Notes under the pieces: generated by a model
What the model saw: only the letters and a program-made list of their open reading frames with translations
Database searches by the model: none
Told to the model about the DNA's origin: nothing
In this document: in pieces, positions 46,497 through 57,903 of the stretch
Numbering within the stretch: the first letter of the stretch is position 1
How the letters are laid out: the number at the start of each line of letters is the position of its first letter
DNA from: Zingiber officinale
Lineage: Eukaryota > Streptophyta > Magnoliopsida > Zingiberales > Zingiberaceae
NCBI RefSeq assembly: GCF_018446385.1
Contig: NC_056001.1
Span: 11,216,672-11,280,671 of the forward strand
Direction: 5' to 3'
Length of the DNA: 64,000 nt
Position numbers and translations under genes: made by a program

Positions 46497-48140
46497 TAGG
46501 GTTTTGCCTCTGTGTATTTGGTATTAGTTTAATTATGCACATGTCATACATAATTTAGGCAGGTTAATAGAAGGATGTGCTAACTTTGTGGATGCAGGAT
46601 CCAACTATTATGGCTTTTAGTTATTATGTGTGTGATTGGACCCTTGGACATGTCAAGGGCATTTATATGTGTGTGCATGATTGTATTATAAAATACTGTA
46701 TTTAGTTTTATTAGGATTTTATTTTGATCTAGATACATGTACATTCCTTTTATGGAATATAGGATCAAAAATGTAAAATTCTATTTATGTCGCGGATCGA
46801 ATCTTGCAAAGCGTGGAACCTTCTAAGGACCAGAGGCGCAGCGGAACTAGGAGCAAGATGGATGCAACAGCTAGTCCCGGTGGCGGTGGCCAAATATGGC
46901 AGCAGCTTGGGATGACAACACACGGAGGACAACTAGAGATAAAAGTCATAATAGTTGAAAATTATATTTTCTATTTATTGCTTTTATATTGTGCTGTGTG
47001 TGCATGTTGGTTTACATATTTAGTAGGCTAGCATAGTTAAAATTCCTCATTTATAAATAACTAAGTGGGAGAGGGATTTTTAAGTAAATCTCATGGTCTC
47101 CATTACTGGTTTGTAAGTGATGCAAACAAGCTTGCGCGTTGGCTCTGAGTGCCTTCCTCCATAACGGATGAGCTTGTTTGTGGATCACTAGAACAGACTT
47201 CCAATTTTGGATGACTATAGGAAGTTAATTAAGAGCGTGTGATCTTCCCCAACGGAAGGGGCATAATCTTATTAATGGACTTAGTGTCAAGTAATGGTAT
47301 ACACTTAGACACATTTAATAGTATCCTCCCCAACGGAGTCACTACTATCACTTGTGTGACCAAAGGGAAACCAACTATTGATTTGTCATAAAACTAGATT
47401 GGCAATATAATAAAATTAATAAACCCCTCTTACAAATGTTTGAATTTGTATACGTCCACACTAACGTGGCATACAAGATTCATGGTGTTTGAGGTAATTT
47501 TATTTGTCAAAAGTTATATTGACAAGATAGTCAATGGGTAAAACCCTCCTCTTACAAATGATGAATTTGTATACGTCCACACTAACGTGGCATGCAAAAT
47601 TCACGGTGTTTGAGGTGTTGGTAAATTTAAATAATATTGTTTGAGGAATCAATGTTATTTTAAATTCAAAGAGTTTTGACCAAATATTTGATCAAAGACA
47701 GATCAACTATTAATTTTATTTGTCATAAAGTAAAGTTGACGAGATAATAAAATTAATGAATAAAATCTCCTCTTCGATTTTGTATACACAAAATTCATGG
47801 AAATTTTAAGGAGTTGATCTTGACCAAATATTTTTGTGATTCTTAGGATGTTTGTCAATCCCTAGTAGTCATACTATAGAAAAAGACTTAGTAGTCCCAA
47901 TTGTAATGATTGAAAATAGGACTTGGACATTAAGGTAGACTGTCTTCTTAAAACTAAGAACAATTTAGGTGTATTTAATTCATTAGTTGAAACATGTCTA
48001 GTGGAGTTATCTACCAGAACCTGGAGTGTAGATACAAGATGCCATTAATCATGTCTGCAATTCATTACAGAGTTCCAGGAAACCCGACAACTAAATGAAA
48101 GGTAAATCACCGTCCACATGGGCACTACTGTAAAAGTGGT
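46497..48140 (+). other. Copia leader and former gag region, no intact frame
   Basis: No gag domain can be read. Repeated phrases occur (CTCTTACAAATG, TATACGTCCACACTAACGTGGCAT at 47440 and 47570; CCCCAACGGA at 47250 and 47329), hinting at local duplications. A short ORF at 46804-47031 is not supported. Confidence 0.5.
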
Positions 48141-50960
48141 AGTTGTTGCAGTGGGAGATGTTTATCCTTTGATAAGAATAAAATATGGATTTTAAGTAAT
48201 TGTCTTTACGTACCAAGTTTAGAAAGAACCTGATTTCAGTTTCTAAACTATTATAGATATTGTGTCTATTTTGATAACAAAGTTGTTATCAAGAAAAATA
48301 GGAAAGTTATCTATTCTGGTATGATGGTTGATAATTTATAATCCAATAACTCCCACGATGCAACAAATGGAAATTAGTAACACATCTTCTAATTTTAAGA
48401 GAAAGCAACCTTCGGAAATGAACCAATTATATCTTTGGCATCTAAAGCTAGGTTATACTTGAGTAGGATTCATTGGTAGTGATGAACTTTTGGGTTCATT
48501 GGTAGTGGAAATCTTTCCAACCTGCGAGTCTTACTTGGAAGAAAAATAACCAAGAAGCTTTTAAGTCCAAGGGTATGGAGTCAAAGATATGTTGAAATCG
48601 GTTCATTCTGATTTGTGTGATCCTATGACTATCCAGACAAGAGGTAGTATTGAATATTTTGTCTAATTTATAGACAACTATTCAAGATACAAATAAATTT
48701 ACTTAATGTACCGCAAGACTAAGTACTTTGATTAGTTCAAAGAGTACAAGGTTGATGCGGAGGAATAAAGTAAAAAGTCACTATGGAAGATCGTAGTGGC
48801 AAGTACCTCTTGAGAGATTTTAGGAGTCACTTATCAGAAGTTGGATTTCAATCCCAACTAACTGCATCTGGTACACCCCAACAGAATGGTGTAGTAGAAA
48901 GAAGGTAAAGAACTCTTATGGAATAATTAGATAGATGATGAGTTATTCAGAAAATTACCAAATTTGTTTTAAGGATAAACTCTAAAAATGAAAGTGAACA
49001 TAGTGCCTTCCAAGTCATAACTCTCTACTCATATAGAATTGCTGAATAGGCGTAAGCCTATTTTGAAGCATATTCGGATTCGGGTAATCTAGCACATATG
49101 TTAAAGAGAGATAATGATAAGTTGGATAGGAGTTCACTTGTTTGTAAGTTATCCTAGATAAACAAAAGTAGGTTTATAGTCTTAAAAATCAGAAGGTCAT
49201 TGTTAGCATCAATGACTGATTTTTAGAAAATGACTATATAATGAACCATGTGCTCATAAGTAAATTTGTTCTTAAGGAAATAATAAAGGACATGTCTAAC
49301 CTAGTACCAACTGTACAAGATGAGATACCACAAGAAAACTGCAACACGTATCACAAATGATACACAATTGCAGAAAGTGACTTGTCGTAGTGGGAGGGTT
49401 GTTAGGCAACCTAAATAGGTTCATGTTTTGGGAGAGTTTTTGGATTCGATCCCTGGAGGACATGAACCTGATCTCCGGTCATATGATGAAGTACTCCAAG
49501 ATAAAGATGCAGCATCTTGGCAAAGAGTAATGAATAACAGAATTAGAATATATATATTCTAATAAAATCTGGAAGCTTGTAGAATCACCAAATGGTGTAA
49601 AAGCCGTTGGGTGTAAAAAGGTCTATAATAGGAAAAGAGGGATAGACAAGAAGGTGGTAACTTTCAAAGCAATGCTTGATGAAAAAGGAAAGTTTTTCAC
49701 TGGTAGTCATGCTTAAGTCTATCCTGATTCTTTTATCTATTTGGCAAGTGGATGTCAAGACAGCATTCCTTAATGGAAGTCTTGAAGAAAGCATCCATAT
49801 AAAGCAACCAGAAGGGTTCATTGCAAAGGGCTAAGAGCATCTTGTGTGCAAGCTCAATCAGTTTATGGACTGAGGTAAAGCTTCAAGGTCTTGGAACATC
49901 CGGTTTATCAAAGTAATTCAGATCTATGGATTTAGTAACCGGATAAGTCTTGTGTATACAAAAGGTGTGATGAAAGCGTGGTGGTATTTTTTGTACTATA
50001 CGTAGATAACATTTTTGGTAGTTGGAAATAATATCAAAATGTTGTCAGAAGTAAGGGTATGGTTGTTCAAACAATTCGATATAAAGGACTTGGGAGAATG
50101 TATATATTCTTAAGATCAAAGTAATAAGTGATCGCAAGAAAAGAATATTTTACTTATCCCAAGCTTCATATATCAGAAAAATCCTTGCTCGTTTTAAGCA
50201 TGCAAAACTCCAAGAAAGGTTTCTTACCTTTTCAGGATGGAGTAACTTTATCTAAAGATATGTCTCTGTAGACATCAAAGGAGATAAAGGAAATAAAGGT
50301 AGTTCTTTATGCTTCGGCTATCGGAAGCCTAATGTATGCTATGTACGAGATAAGAAATCTGTTTTGCCAAGGGCATAGTTAGTAGATATCAAAGTAACCC
50401 TGGACAAGGACAGTGGATTGCAGTAAAGCATATATTGAAGTACCTTAGAGGTACTAGAGATTATATGCTAGCTTACAAGGCAGTTAATTTGGTCCTTGTG
50501 GGTTGCATGGATTTTGACTTCCAATCGGATAGGGACAATAATAAGTCAACCTCGGGGTTTTGTGTTTTAGGAGGTAAAGTCATAACTATGGAAGAGTGAT
50601 AAGCATATGTGTTTTTCTGGACTCTACCATAGAAGCTTAGTATATGGCAAGCCTTTGAGGTAGTCATAAAAGCTGAATGACTCAATAACCTCAAGATAGA
50701 CTTAGATATGATTTCTGGTTTGTCCAAAGATTATTACAAATTTATTGTAATAATGTTGGTGCAGTAGCAAACTCGAAGAAATCATAAGTCTATAAGGAAA
50801 GTAAACACAATAGAGCGCAAGTACCACCCAATACGAGAAATCGTATAAAGGAGGAGAAGTTGTTGCCGCCTAGAATGCATCAGATGATGACCTATAGATC
50901 TTTTCACTAAGGTCCTTAAGGCGAGAGCTTTTGATGGACATGTTGAAGGGTTGGGAATCA
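48140..50960 (+). pseudogene. Copia pol remnant (pre-integrase, integrase, RT, RNase H)
   Basis: Read across frames: LYVPSLERNLISVSKL (about 48210), LYLWHLKLGYT (48428), VHSDLCDPM and FIDNYSRYK (integrase, 48600-48690), TAPGTPQQNGV-like at 48865, VDVKTAFLNGSLEESIHIKQ (RT, about 49750), LYVDNI in place of the usual YVDD box (about 49998), FDIKDLGE (50078) and RNase H pieces (YLRGTRDYMLAY at 50440). Stops and shifts are frequent, so no active enzyme is made. Confidence 0.85.
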
Positions 50961-50999
50961 GATGTATGGCAGCTTAATCTTTTAGTATAAGTGGGAGAT

Positions 51000-53677
51000 T
51001 GTTAGAGTGTATACTAAAAGCCTAGCTTTTGGTATAAACAAGAATCACATTGGTCAAATGTCTACATTTATGATAAATGTAGTTGTTCAATTAATTTATA
51101 TTGCAGATAACATGGTGTGTGGTGTCACACACAGAGGATCATGTTATCAGTACCTTATAAATTATAAACAGTAGCTCACGACCATAATGGAAAGGAACAA
51201 ACCATTGGAAGGTCGTAGTGTAATTATGTATTAGTTTATCTTAATTATATAATTACACTAGTACACTTAGAGTGTATTGAGTAGGATCATTAGAGGTCGT
51301 TTCTTTTATATTGACTTTATAAAGAAACAAAAACCTCAGTTATTATGGAAGTGTGTGCTCTTAATCTTAATATAATAACAAGCACATATATTTGATATTT
51401 ATTTCTTTAATTTATCAATGGGTGAAATTTAGTTCGATGAATCAATAAGCCCGATAAGTTGGGAAATGATATCACTTATAGTGTGTGTTGTTGATTATAG
51501 AAGGAAACTGTGTCCTAGTGATCTAGGTTGAGAATGTCCCCAAGAGGAGCTCATAAGGATTGTCATGTTAAACCCTGCAGGTGGACTTAGTCCGACATGA
51601 CGATGAAGTTGAGTGGTACTACTCTTGGAGCTAGATATTAATTAAGTGAGTTGTCAGTAACTTATTTAATTAGTGGACATTTGTTATCTTAAACACAGGG
51701 AGACTAACACACTCATAATAAGAAGGAGCCCAAAATGTAATTTGGGATTGGTGCGGTAGTTCAATAATAGTTCTTTAGTGGAATGAATTATTATTGATGA
51801 AATTAAGTTGTGTGTTCGGGGCGAACACGGGATGCTTAATTTCATCGGGAGACCAAAACCAATTCCTCCTCTCGGTCCCTATCGTAGCCTCTAGTATATT
51901 GAGTTTATACCCACCGCATACCCACCTTCTTACCCATCCAATGGGGCCGGCCAAGCTAGCTTGGAACCAAAGCTAGGGCCGGCCAAGTCCAAGTGGATGA
52001 GCCATGTAGGTGGCCGGCCAAAGCATGGGTCCCAAGCTTAAGTGGTCGGCCACTAGAATATTAAAAAGGATTTTTATCAAAATTATTTCTTATGTGGATA
52101 TCATGATTTTAAAAGAGAGTTTAAAAATTAAAAATTTTCCTTTTATAGTTTTCTACAAAAGATTAAGAGAAGAGATTAATCTCTTTCCTTATTTGTAGTT
52201 TAAAAGGATGATTTTAATTTTTTGATAAAAACTTTCCTTATTTGTAAATCATCTACATGTTTAAAAGAGAGTTTAAAATTTGAAATCTTTCCTTATTTGT
52301 TGATTAAAGGAGGATTTTAAATTTTAAGAAAACTTTCCTTTTTAACCATGTTCATGATTTAAAAGAGAGTTTAAAATTAAATATTCTCTTTTATAAGTTT
52401 CTACAAAAGATTAAGAAAAGATTTGATATCTTTCCTTATTTGTAGATTAAAAGAGATTTTAATTTTTAGAGATAACTTTCTTTTTATCCACATGTTTAAA
52501 AGAAAGATTTTAATTTATTAAATTTCCTTTTTATAAACCAATCATGAAGGGATAAAATTGTTGGAGAAATTTTTATAAATTTCCGGAAGCAAATAAGGAA
52601 GTTTTAATTGGTGTTTAAAATTTTATTTGCTTGGAGAATTTATTTGTTGTGGCCGGCCATTAAAATTTGAAAAGAGAAAATTATTTTAATTAAATAAATT
52701 TTCCTTTTCAATGGCAAAAGAATTAAGGAAGTTTTTATTAAATTTTCCTTATTTGCCAAGACCAAGGATTATAAAAGAGGGGGTAGAGGAGGCTTCAAGG
52801 CGAACGACTCTATTCTATTTTTCTTTCTCTTTTCCTTGGTGTTGTGGTCGGCCAACCTCTCTTCCTCTCTTCCTCTTGGTGGTGGCCGAACCTTCTCTAT
52901 TGGCTTGGAGCTCTTGTGGTGGCCGGATACTACTTGGAGAAGAAGAAGAAGAAGGAGAGAAAGCTTGTATCCCTTGGAGCTTGGTTGATGTTTTGTTCTT
53001 CGTCCTTGGTGAAGCTTCTTTGTGTTGGCCGAACCTAGCTAGGAGGAGAAGAAGGTGCTTGGTGGTTTCTCATCTTGGAAGATCGTTGCCCACACAACGT
53101 CCGAGGTTAGAAGAGGAATACGGTAGAAGATCAAGAGGTCTTTCTAGAAGGTATAACTAGTAATTTTTCTTTCCGCATCATGCTAGTTATTTATGGAAAT
53201 AATACCAAATACAAGAGGCTTACGATTCTAGTATTTCGAATATGTTTTTCGAAGTTGTGTTCTTTTGTTTTATTTTTTCCTTGTGATTTGATTGTTCTTT
53301 TCGGTTAACCTAAAGTTATTTTAGGAAATTAAATATTAGATTTCTATAAAAGGTTTTGTCTAGTCGGTGGTGGTTGCTCCCATATCCAAGAAGGCCATGT
53401 GCCTCGCCACGTCAGTACTGGGAACTAATTATGGAAATTAATATTTAATGGAATTAATAACTTAAGGCGATTTGGGTCGAACGTGTTAAGTTCCGCAGGA
53501 GATCCAATTCAAAACCTAAAAGAACAAATAGATTAAGTTTTGGATCAAACGTGTTAAGTTCCGCAGGCGATCCAAAATTTAATTTAAAAAAACACATGGT
53601 AGCTAGGAAAAGGTTCAGACCTTTGTACAAAATTTTTGTACAGTGGAACCTCTAGGTTTTCCGAGTAGCAACCAACA
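51000..53677 (+). repeat. 3' LTR of the nested copia element
   Basis: 2,678 bp. Includes the same 149-codon frame (52711-53160) as the 5' LTR (45522-45971), identical in protein sequence, which lies around the transcription start and is probably chance. Followed at once by ATAAG, the target duplication. Confidence 0.93.
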
Positions 53678-53962
53678 ATAAGAAGAAGCCACATCCCCTT
53701 TCCTGAATATCGAATAAACTTAATCAAAATCCAATAATTAAAAAGCATATAAATACGGTTGGTTTTGAAATCATTTTATATAAATAAAACTTACTCTAAA
53801 TTTTGGGCATGAAAAAAATCGTCTGCCTGGGTTGGTTTCCTTCCATGAAGTCCAAAGAGTAGCTCTTAACCCACAATAGCATAATATATGAGGTGTTTCA
53901 TCTTGTTCATCATTCATGCGTCTTCGAGTGAAAGATGATGATGATATCGAACCGGCTGCCAT
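53678..53962 (-). pseudogene. GRF zinc-finger gene, exon 1, intron and start of exon 2
   Basis: Exon 1 (53795-53962) encodes 56 residues from the ATG: a Ser/Arg-rich start, then the GRF finger (CYCGLRATLWTSWKETNPGR, RFFSCPKF). The intron 53703-53794 (92 bp) starts GTAAGT and ends TTCAG in phase 0. Exon 2 begins ERGCGFF, completing the finger, and is interrupted at 53678 by the copia; the rest is at 43536-43812. Without the insertion and one target copy the protein would be 154 residues. GRF fingers bind single-stranded nucleic acid in some proteins; the role of the small plant membrane-anchored type is unknown. An acceptor-like TTACAG about 25 bases before the ATG suggests a leader intron and a start in the right TIR. 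Confidence 0.87.
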
Positions 53963-54344
53963 GAATATTTGTTCCTTTGTCCTGTAATCTTTTTCATATC
54001 AAAAGAACAAAAATCATCTACTCTTTCATATCCTTGCTCAACTACTATAATTTAGGTAATTGATGTTAAAGTTATACCAATACTCAGGAGGTTACACATA
54101 GTATAAGAGATCTCCAGTGTATAAAATGTTGGAAATTTAAAATATCCTAAACATGATTTTCAATTTCCTAATTGATTCCACTTCTGGGAACCAAACAAAA
54201 TTGGTTAATAATAGGACATGTCTCAAGTTTGATCAATGAGATGCTACAAGAATTATAATAGGGCAAACAAAATTATAATTGCATTTGTTCAAGAAGAACA
54301 GTCTTGAGAAGAACTTAATGTCAAGTGAGAAAAAACAAACCCGT
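53963..54344 (-). other. Probable leader intron of the GRF gene
   Basis: Lies between the TIR and the GRF start codon. It ends (minus strand) with AAAGATTACAG. No coding frame. It mirrors the leader intron on the transposase side. Confidence 0.4.
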
Positions 54345-55094
54345 ACAAAGGCACGGTTCGCTGGTGGAGGAGCTTTAGGGCTTAGGCGGTGGAAGAGCTT
54401 TAGGGCTTAGGCTGTGGAGGAGCTTCGCGGCTTTGCTGGTGGTGCGCCTTTAGGGTTCACTCGGCGATGGAGGAGCTTCGATGGTGGCGGATCTCTGCCT
54501 TGTGCACAGCTTCTGCGTGGAAGATCTCTCGAAGGAGAGTGCGGCGCAGAAGAGAAAAAGGAGGAGAGGGCAGCGCAGAAGAGAAAAAGGAGAGGAGGCG
54601 AAGCTTCTGTGTGGAAGATCTCTCATAGGAGAGTGTGGCGCAGAAGTGAAAAAGGAGGAGAGGGCGTCGCAGAAGAGAAAAAGGAGAGGCGAAGCTTCTC
54701 GGAGGAGAGGTTGGCGCAGAAGAGAAAAGGAGAGGCGAAGCTTCTCGGAGGAGAGGTTGGCGCAGAAGAGAAAAGGAGAGGCGAAGCTTCTCGGAGGAGA
54801 GGTCGACGCAGAAGAGAAAAGGAGAGGTGAAGCTTCTCGGAGGAGAGGTCGGCGCAGGAGAGAAAAGGAGAGGCGAAGCTTCTCGGAGAAGAGGTCGGCG
54901 CAGAAGAGAAAAAGGAGAGGCGCAGGAAGATCACTCGGAGGAGATCGGGGGGAAACAGACACAGTTTAGGGTTTTAGTCAAAGTTGAGGTGGACAGAGAG
55001 GAATGGAAAATGTATTTTTTTCATTCCACGTGGGAATGGATGACTCATTCGTGCAGCGTTTCGTGCTTTGTTTTCCCGCAGCGTATCATTACTC
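54345..55094 (-). repeat. MULE right terminal inverted repeat with internal amplification
   Basis: Inverted relative to 37933-38395: outer 130 bp almost identical, inner end sharing GAAGCTCCTCCATCGCCGAG and the AACCCTAAAG motif. It is longer because of a tandem array at about 54600-54920. Long frames on both strands here come from the array and are not genes. Confidence 0.9.
54691..54920 (+). repeat. 46-bp minisatellite in the MULE right TIR
   Basis: Five regular units starting GAAGCTTCTCGGAGGAGAGG at 54691, 54737, 54783, 54829 and 54875, each ending with GCGCAGAAGAGAAAAGGAG. More diverged units occur at 54520-54690. The left TIR has only one or two equivalents. Confidence 0.92.
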
Positions 55095-55103
55095 ATCAGA
55101 GAA
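55095..55103 (+). repeat. MULE target-site duplication, right copy
   Basis: ATCAGAGAA, identical to 37924-37932. Confidence 0.95.
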
Positions 55104-56030
55104 TATGAGGTAACAAGAACTCAGAGGATCACCTCTGTAAATTCCAAAACCCCACCTTTCTCCACTAGTATAGCGACGCAATAAAGTGTCGAGTGTTCTT
55201 GACAACTCTTTCAGGCTCAACATAGAGATGGTTTGATAGACTGTCGATTAGGTCTATCACTTGCTTCAAAGAATATAAAAATACTTTCCTACACCTTTTT
55301 GCTAGTTGCAAGAGGTATCAAAACACTAATCATAGTCTATTTGTCCTCAAACAAGGAGCCATAGGGTCTTTCCAGGCATACATTAAGCATTTCAATCAGG
55401 TGGCGCTTGACATCCTGTCCGCCACCTCTAAGATATTAATAAACACCTTTTCTCAAGGCTTGTTGGAGGGAGATTTCTTCTAAGCCTTCATATGGAAACC
55501 CGTAAAGGACTTCGACGATTTAATAGGGAAAGCGACTAAATACATTGATGTGGAGGAAGCTCAAGCCGACCGGAAGAAAGAAATAAAACCCCCACTCCAA
55601 CCGATCTAGCGAAGAGGAGGCCACTGCCGCCTCCTGTCCATCCTAAAGATCAGCAGTCGAATTTTTTGTCGGTTCAAGACTTCAAAGAACTCAAGAATGC
55701 TTCCTTGCACCATTTTATTAGTAGCAAGAGGTACCAAAAAACTAACCATAGTCTATTTTCCCTCAAACAAGGAGACACAGACTCTTTGCAGACATATATC
55801 AAACGTTTCAATCAAGTGGCGCTCGACATCCTATCTGCCATCTCTGAGATATTAATAAGCATCTTTTCTCAAGGCTTGTTGGAGGGAGGTTTTTTATGAG
55901 CCCTCGTCCGAAAAGCCATAGAGGACTTTGATGATTTACCAAGGAAAGCGGTCAAATGCATTAATGTGGAAGAAGCTCAAACCACCTGGAAGAAAGAAAT
56001 AAAGACTAGCTCCAACCGATTTGGTGGCAT
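55104..56030 (+). pseudogene. gypsy gag, continued, with internal duplication
   Basis: Continues the gag frame after the MULE. Two successive copies of a gag segment are seen: 55270-55600 and 55665-56010, both with KQG, YIKxFNQVALDILSA and FSQGLLEG, then DFDDL and VEEAQ. The second keeps a 77-codon open piece (55666-55899). This is the Retrotrans_gag domain of gypsy elements. Stops lie in both copies. Confidence 0.75.
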
Positions 56031-56540
56031 AGTAGGTCAGGGCCATTTGAGCTCCTGTTAACCAGTCTACCCCGTAAGAGGCCTAGTACTGTACTTAGCA
56101 TCGGTTTCACACTCATCACACAAGAAATTATCTCCAGTTCACTTGAAATTCTCACTGAGCAGTCGAACTAGGCCTACCTCTGCTCGAAATCATGCCTCAA
56201 CTTCTGAGACAGCAGGCTAGCAACCTAACACTTTGCCTAACCAGCTAATCCATCTAAAGGGAAAGAAGATTCAGGTGGCTTATCAAGCGGTAAAGGAAAG
56301 GAAATGAGGGAAACCTGGGAGGAGGAGAACCGGAGAAATGTCGTCGTCCGAGACATTATGTAGACGGATCCCCTACTCGGCTAGAAGGTCAAGTAGGGCC
56401 AGTCAGAAATGTAACTAAGCTAGTACCCCATGGGGATGAACAGTAGAAAATCCTCAAGGCACTTGTGTCCAAAATGTCAAAGTTGAGAAACTAGATCGCC
56501 TAGGGAGCGTGAATTACGTCCATCCTTATGATAGTTGAGG
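56031..56540. other. gypsy interior, no gene recognised
   Basis: Between gag and the first minisatellite. There is no protease, reverse transcriptase or integrase signature here or further right, so pol is missing. Confidence 0.5.
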
Positions 56541-57250
56541 AGCATTATCTAATGAATATATTCCAAACTTTCATCCCAGTGTGAGTTATAAGCAAACAGG
56601 GTTCTCACATCTCAATGGTCGGATTCCAAACTTTTGCCCTTGTGCAAATTATAATCAAGTAGGGCGTTCGCATCTCAACAACCGTCCAATCGAATTCCAA
56701 ACTATTGTCCCTATGCGAGTTATAAACGAGCATGGCTCTCGTGTCTCAACGACCTTCTAGTTGGATTTCAGACTCTTGCCCCTGTGCGAGTTATAAGCAA
56801 ACATAGCTCTCACGTCCCAGCATCCATCTAGTCAGATTCCAAATTCTCATCCCTGTGTGAGTTATAAGCAAGTAAGACTCTCGTGTTCCAATGATCATCC
56901 GACCGAATTCTAAACTCTTGTACCTGTGTGAGTTATAAGCGAGCAGGGCTCTCGCGTCCAAATGGTCATTTAGCCGAATTCCAGACTCTTGCCTCAGTGA
57001 GAGTTATAAGCGAGCAGAGCTCTCGCGTCCCAACGACCATCCAGTTGGATTCTAGACTCCCACCCCTATGCGAGTTATAAGCGAGTAGGACTCTCACATC
57101 TCAATGACTGTTATGTGGGATTCCAGACTTTCACCCCTGTCCGAGTTATAAGTGAGCAAGACTCTCACGTCCCAATGATCTTCTGATCAGACTCCAGATT
57201 TTCTCCCCTGTGCGAGTTAAAAGCGAATAAGACTCTCACGCCTATCACTT
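56541..57250 (+). repeat. 71-bp minisatellite in gypsy 3' region
   Basis: Ten units with the core CCCTGTGCGAGTTATAAGCG followed by GAGC(A)GGGCTCTCGCGTCCCAA. The core GAGTTATA recurs every 71 bp (56717, 56788, 56859, 56930, 57001, 57072, 57143, 57214); the first two units are shorter or diverged. Confidence 0.93.
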
Positions 57251-57269
57251 CCAGGCCAGGATTAAAATT

Positions 57270-57615
57270 CATCCGGCTCTTATCTCTACCGTCACTCTAC
57301 CCAGCTCTTATCTCTACAGCCCCTTTGCCCGACTCTTATCTCTACAGTCACTCTGCCCATCTCTTATCTCTACAGCCGCTCTGTCAGACTCTTATCTATA
57401 ATCACTCCGCCCGACTCTTATCTCTACAATCGCTTTGCCCAGCTCTTATCTGCAGCTGCTCTGCCCAACTCTTATCTCTACAGTCACTTTGCTCTTATCT
57501 CTACATCCGCTCTGCCCGACTCTTATCTCTATAATCGTTCTGCCCAACTCTTATCTCTATATCTGTTCTGCCCAGTTCTTATCTCAACAACCACTCTGCC
57601 CGACACTTAGCATGA
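57270..57615 (+). repeat. 28-bp minisatellite in gypsy 3' region
   Basis: About twelve units of CTCTTATCTCTACAG plus (T/C)C(A/G)CTCTGCCCGA. The first starts (57277, 57305, 57333, 57361, 57389) are exactly 28 bp apart; later ones vary by 1-5 bp. Confidence 0.92.
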
Positions 57616-57903
57616 TTATTATGACGCTTAGTAATACACGCATATTGTAATTCTCCAACACTACACCCCTAACCTCATTATTTGATCAACGCTCGAACAC
57701 AAGAGTTAATCATTTTTCTATAGAGAATGAAAGAGTAAATATAATGACAAGTAAGGATAATAAGCCAACATAGAAGTCAATATGTTATCAAACATGCAGA
57801 CAATATAAAGATAGTCTGATTAATCAAACCCAGAAAAAGTAGCCTCTGGTGTCTCTCCTGCAATTCTTTCATGATCCAAAAAATTCATTGGGCGGATTAG
57901 TCG

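Larger units (their letters stand above)
43813..53677 (+). mobile_element. Full-length Ty1/copia element with 2.7-kb LTRs and decayed pol
   Basis: LTRs 43813-46482 and 51000-53677, both TGTTAG...CAACA, flanked by exact ATAAG duplications (43808-43812, 53678-53682). The Met-tRNA-type primer site is at 46485 and a purine tract (AAGTGGGAGAT) precedes 51000. The internal 4.5 kb has copia integrase and reverse transcriptase/RNase H in order but broken. It is inserted in exon 2 of the GRF gene, in antisense direction to it. Confidence 0.95.
37933..55094. mobile_element. Mutator-like element (MULE) with FRS-type transposase and convergent GRF zinc-finger gene
   Basis: Both ends read GAGTAATGATACGCTGCGGG inward, with inverted homology of at least 460 bp per end, flanked by an exact 9-bp duplication. 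Length is 17,162 bp, or about 7.3 kb without the copia at 43813-53677. Two genes face each other: a FAR1/FRS-like transposase on the plus strand from the left TIR and a GRF/coiled-coil/membrane protein on the minus strand from the right TIR. A further coiled-coil ORF and a palindrome array lie between them. Maize MuDR has the same convergent two-gene plan. Here the transposase has two stops and the second gene is interrupted, so the copy is not autonomous now. Confidence 0.93.

Noticed and set aside
52711..53160. 149-codon ORF as a host gene
   Set aside because: It is inside a copia LTR, present identically in both LTRs, and spans the likely promoter; no domain is recognised.
54414..54969. 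Long open frames on both strands (up to 170 codons, Arg/Glu-rich or Ser/Leu-rich)
   Set aside because: They lie in the MULE TIR minisatellite; open frames on both strands follow from the repeat composition. No protein domain.
56541..57615. Regularly spaced short repeats that might suggest a CRISPR-like array
   Set aside because: Units are contiguous minisatellites inside a plant retrotransposon, with no unique spacers and no cas-like genes.
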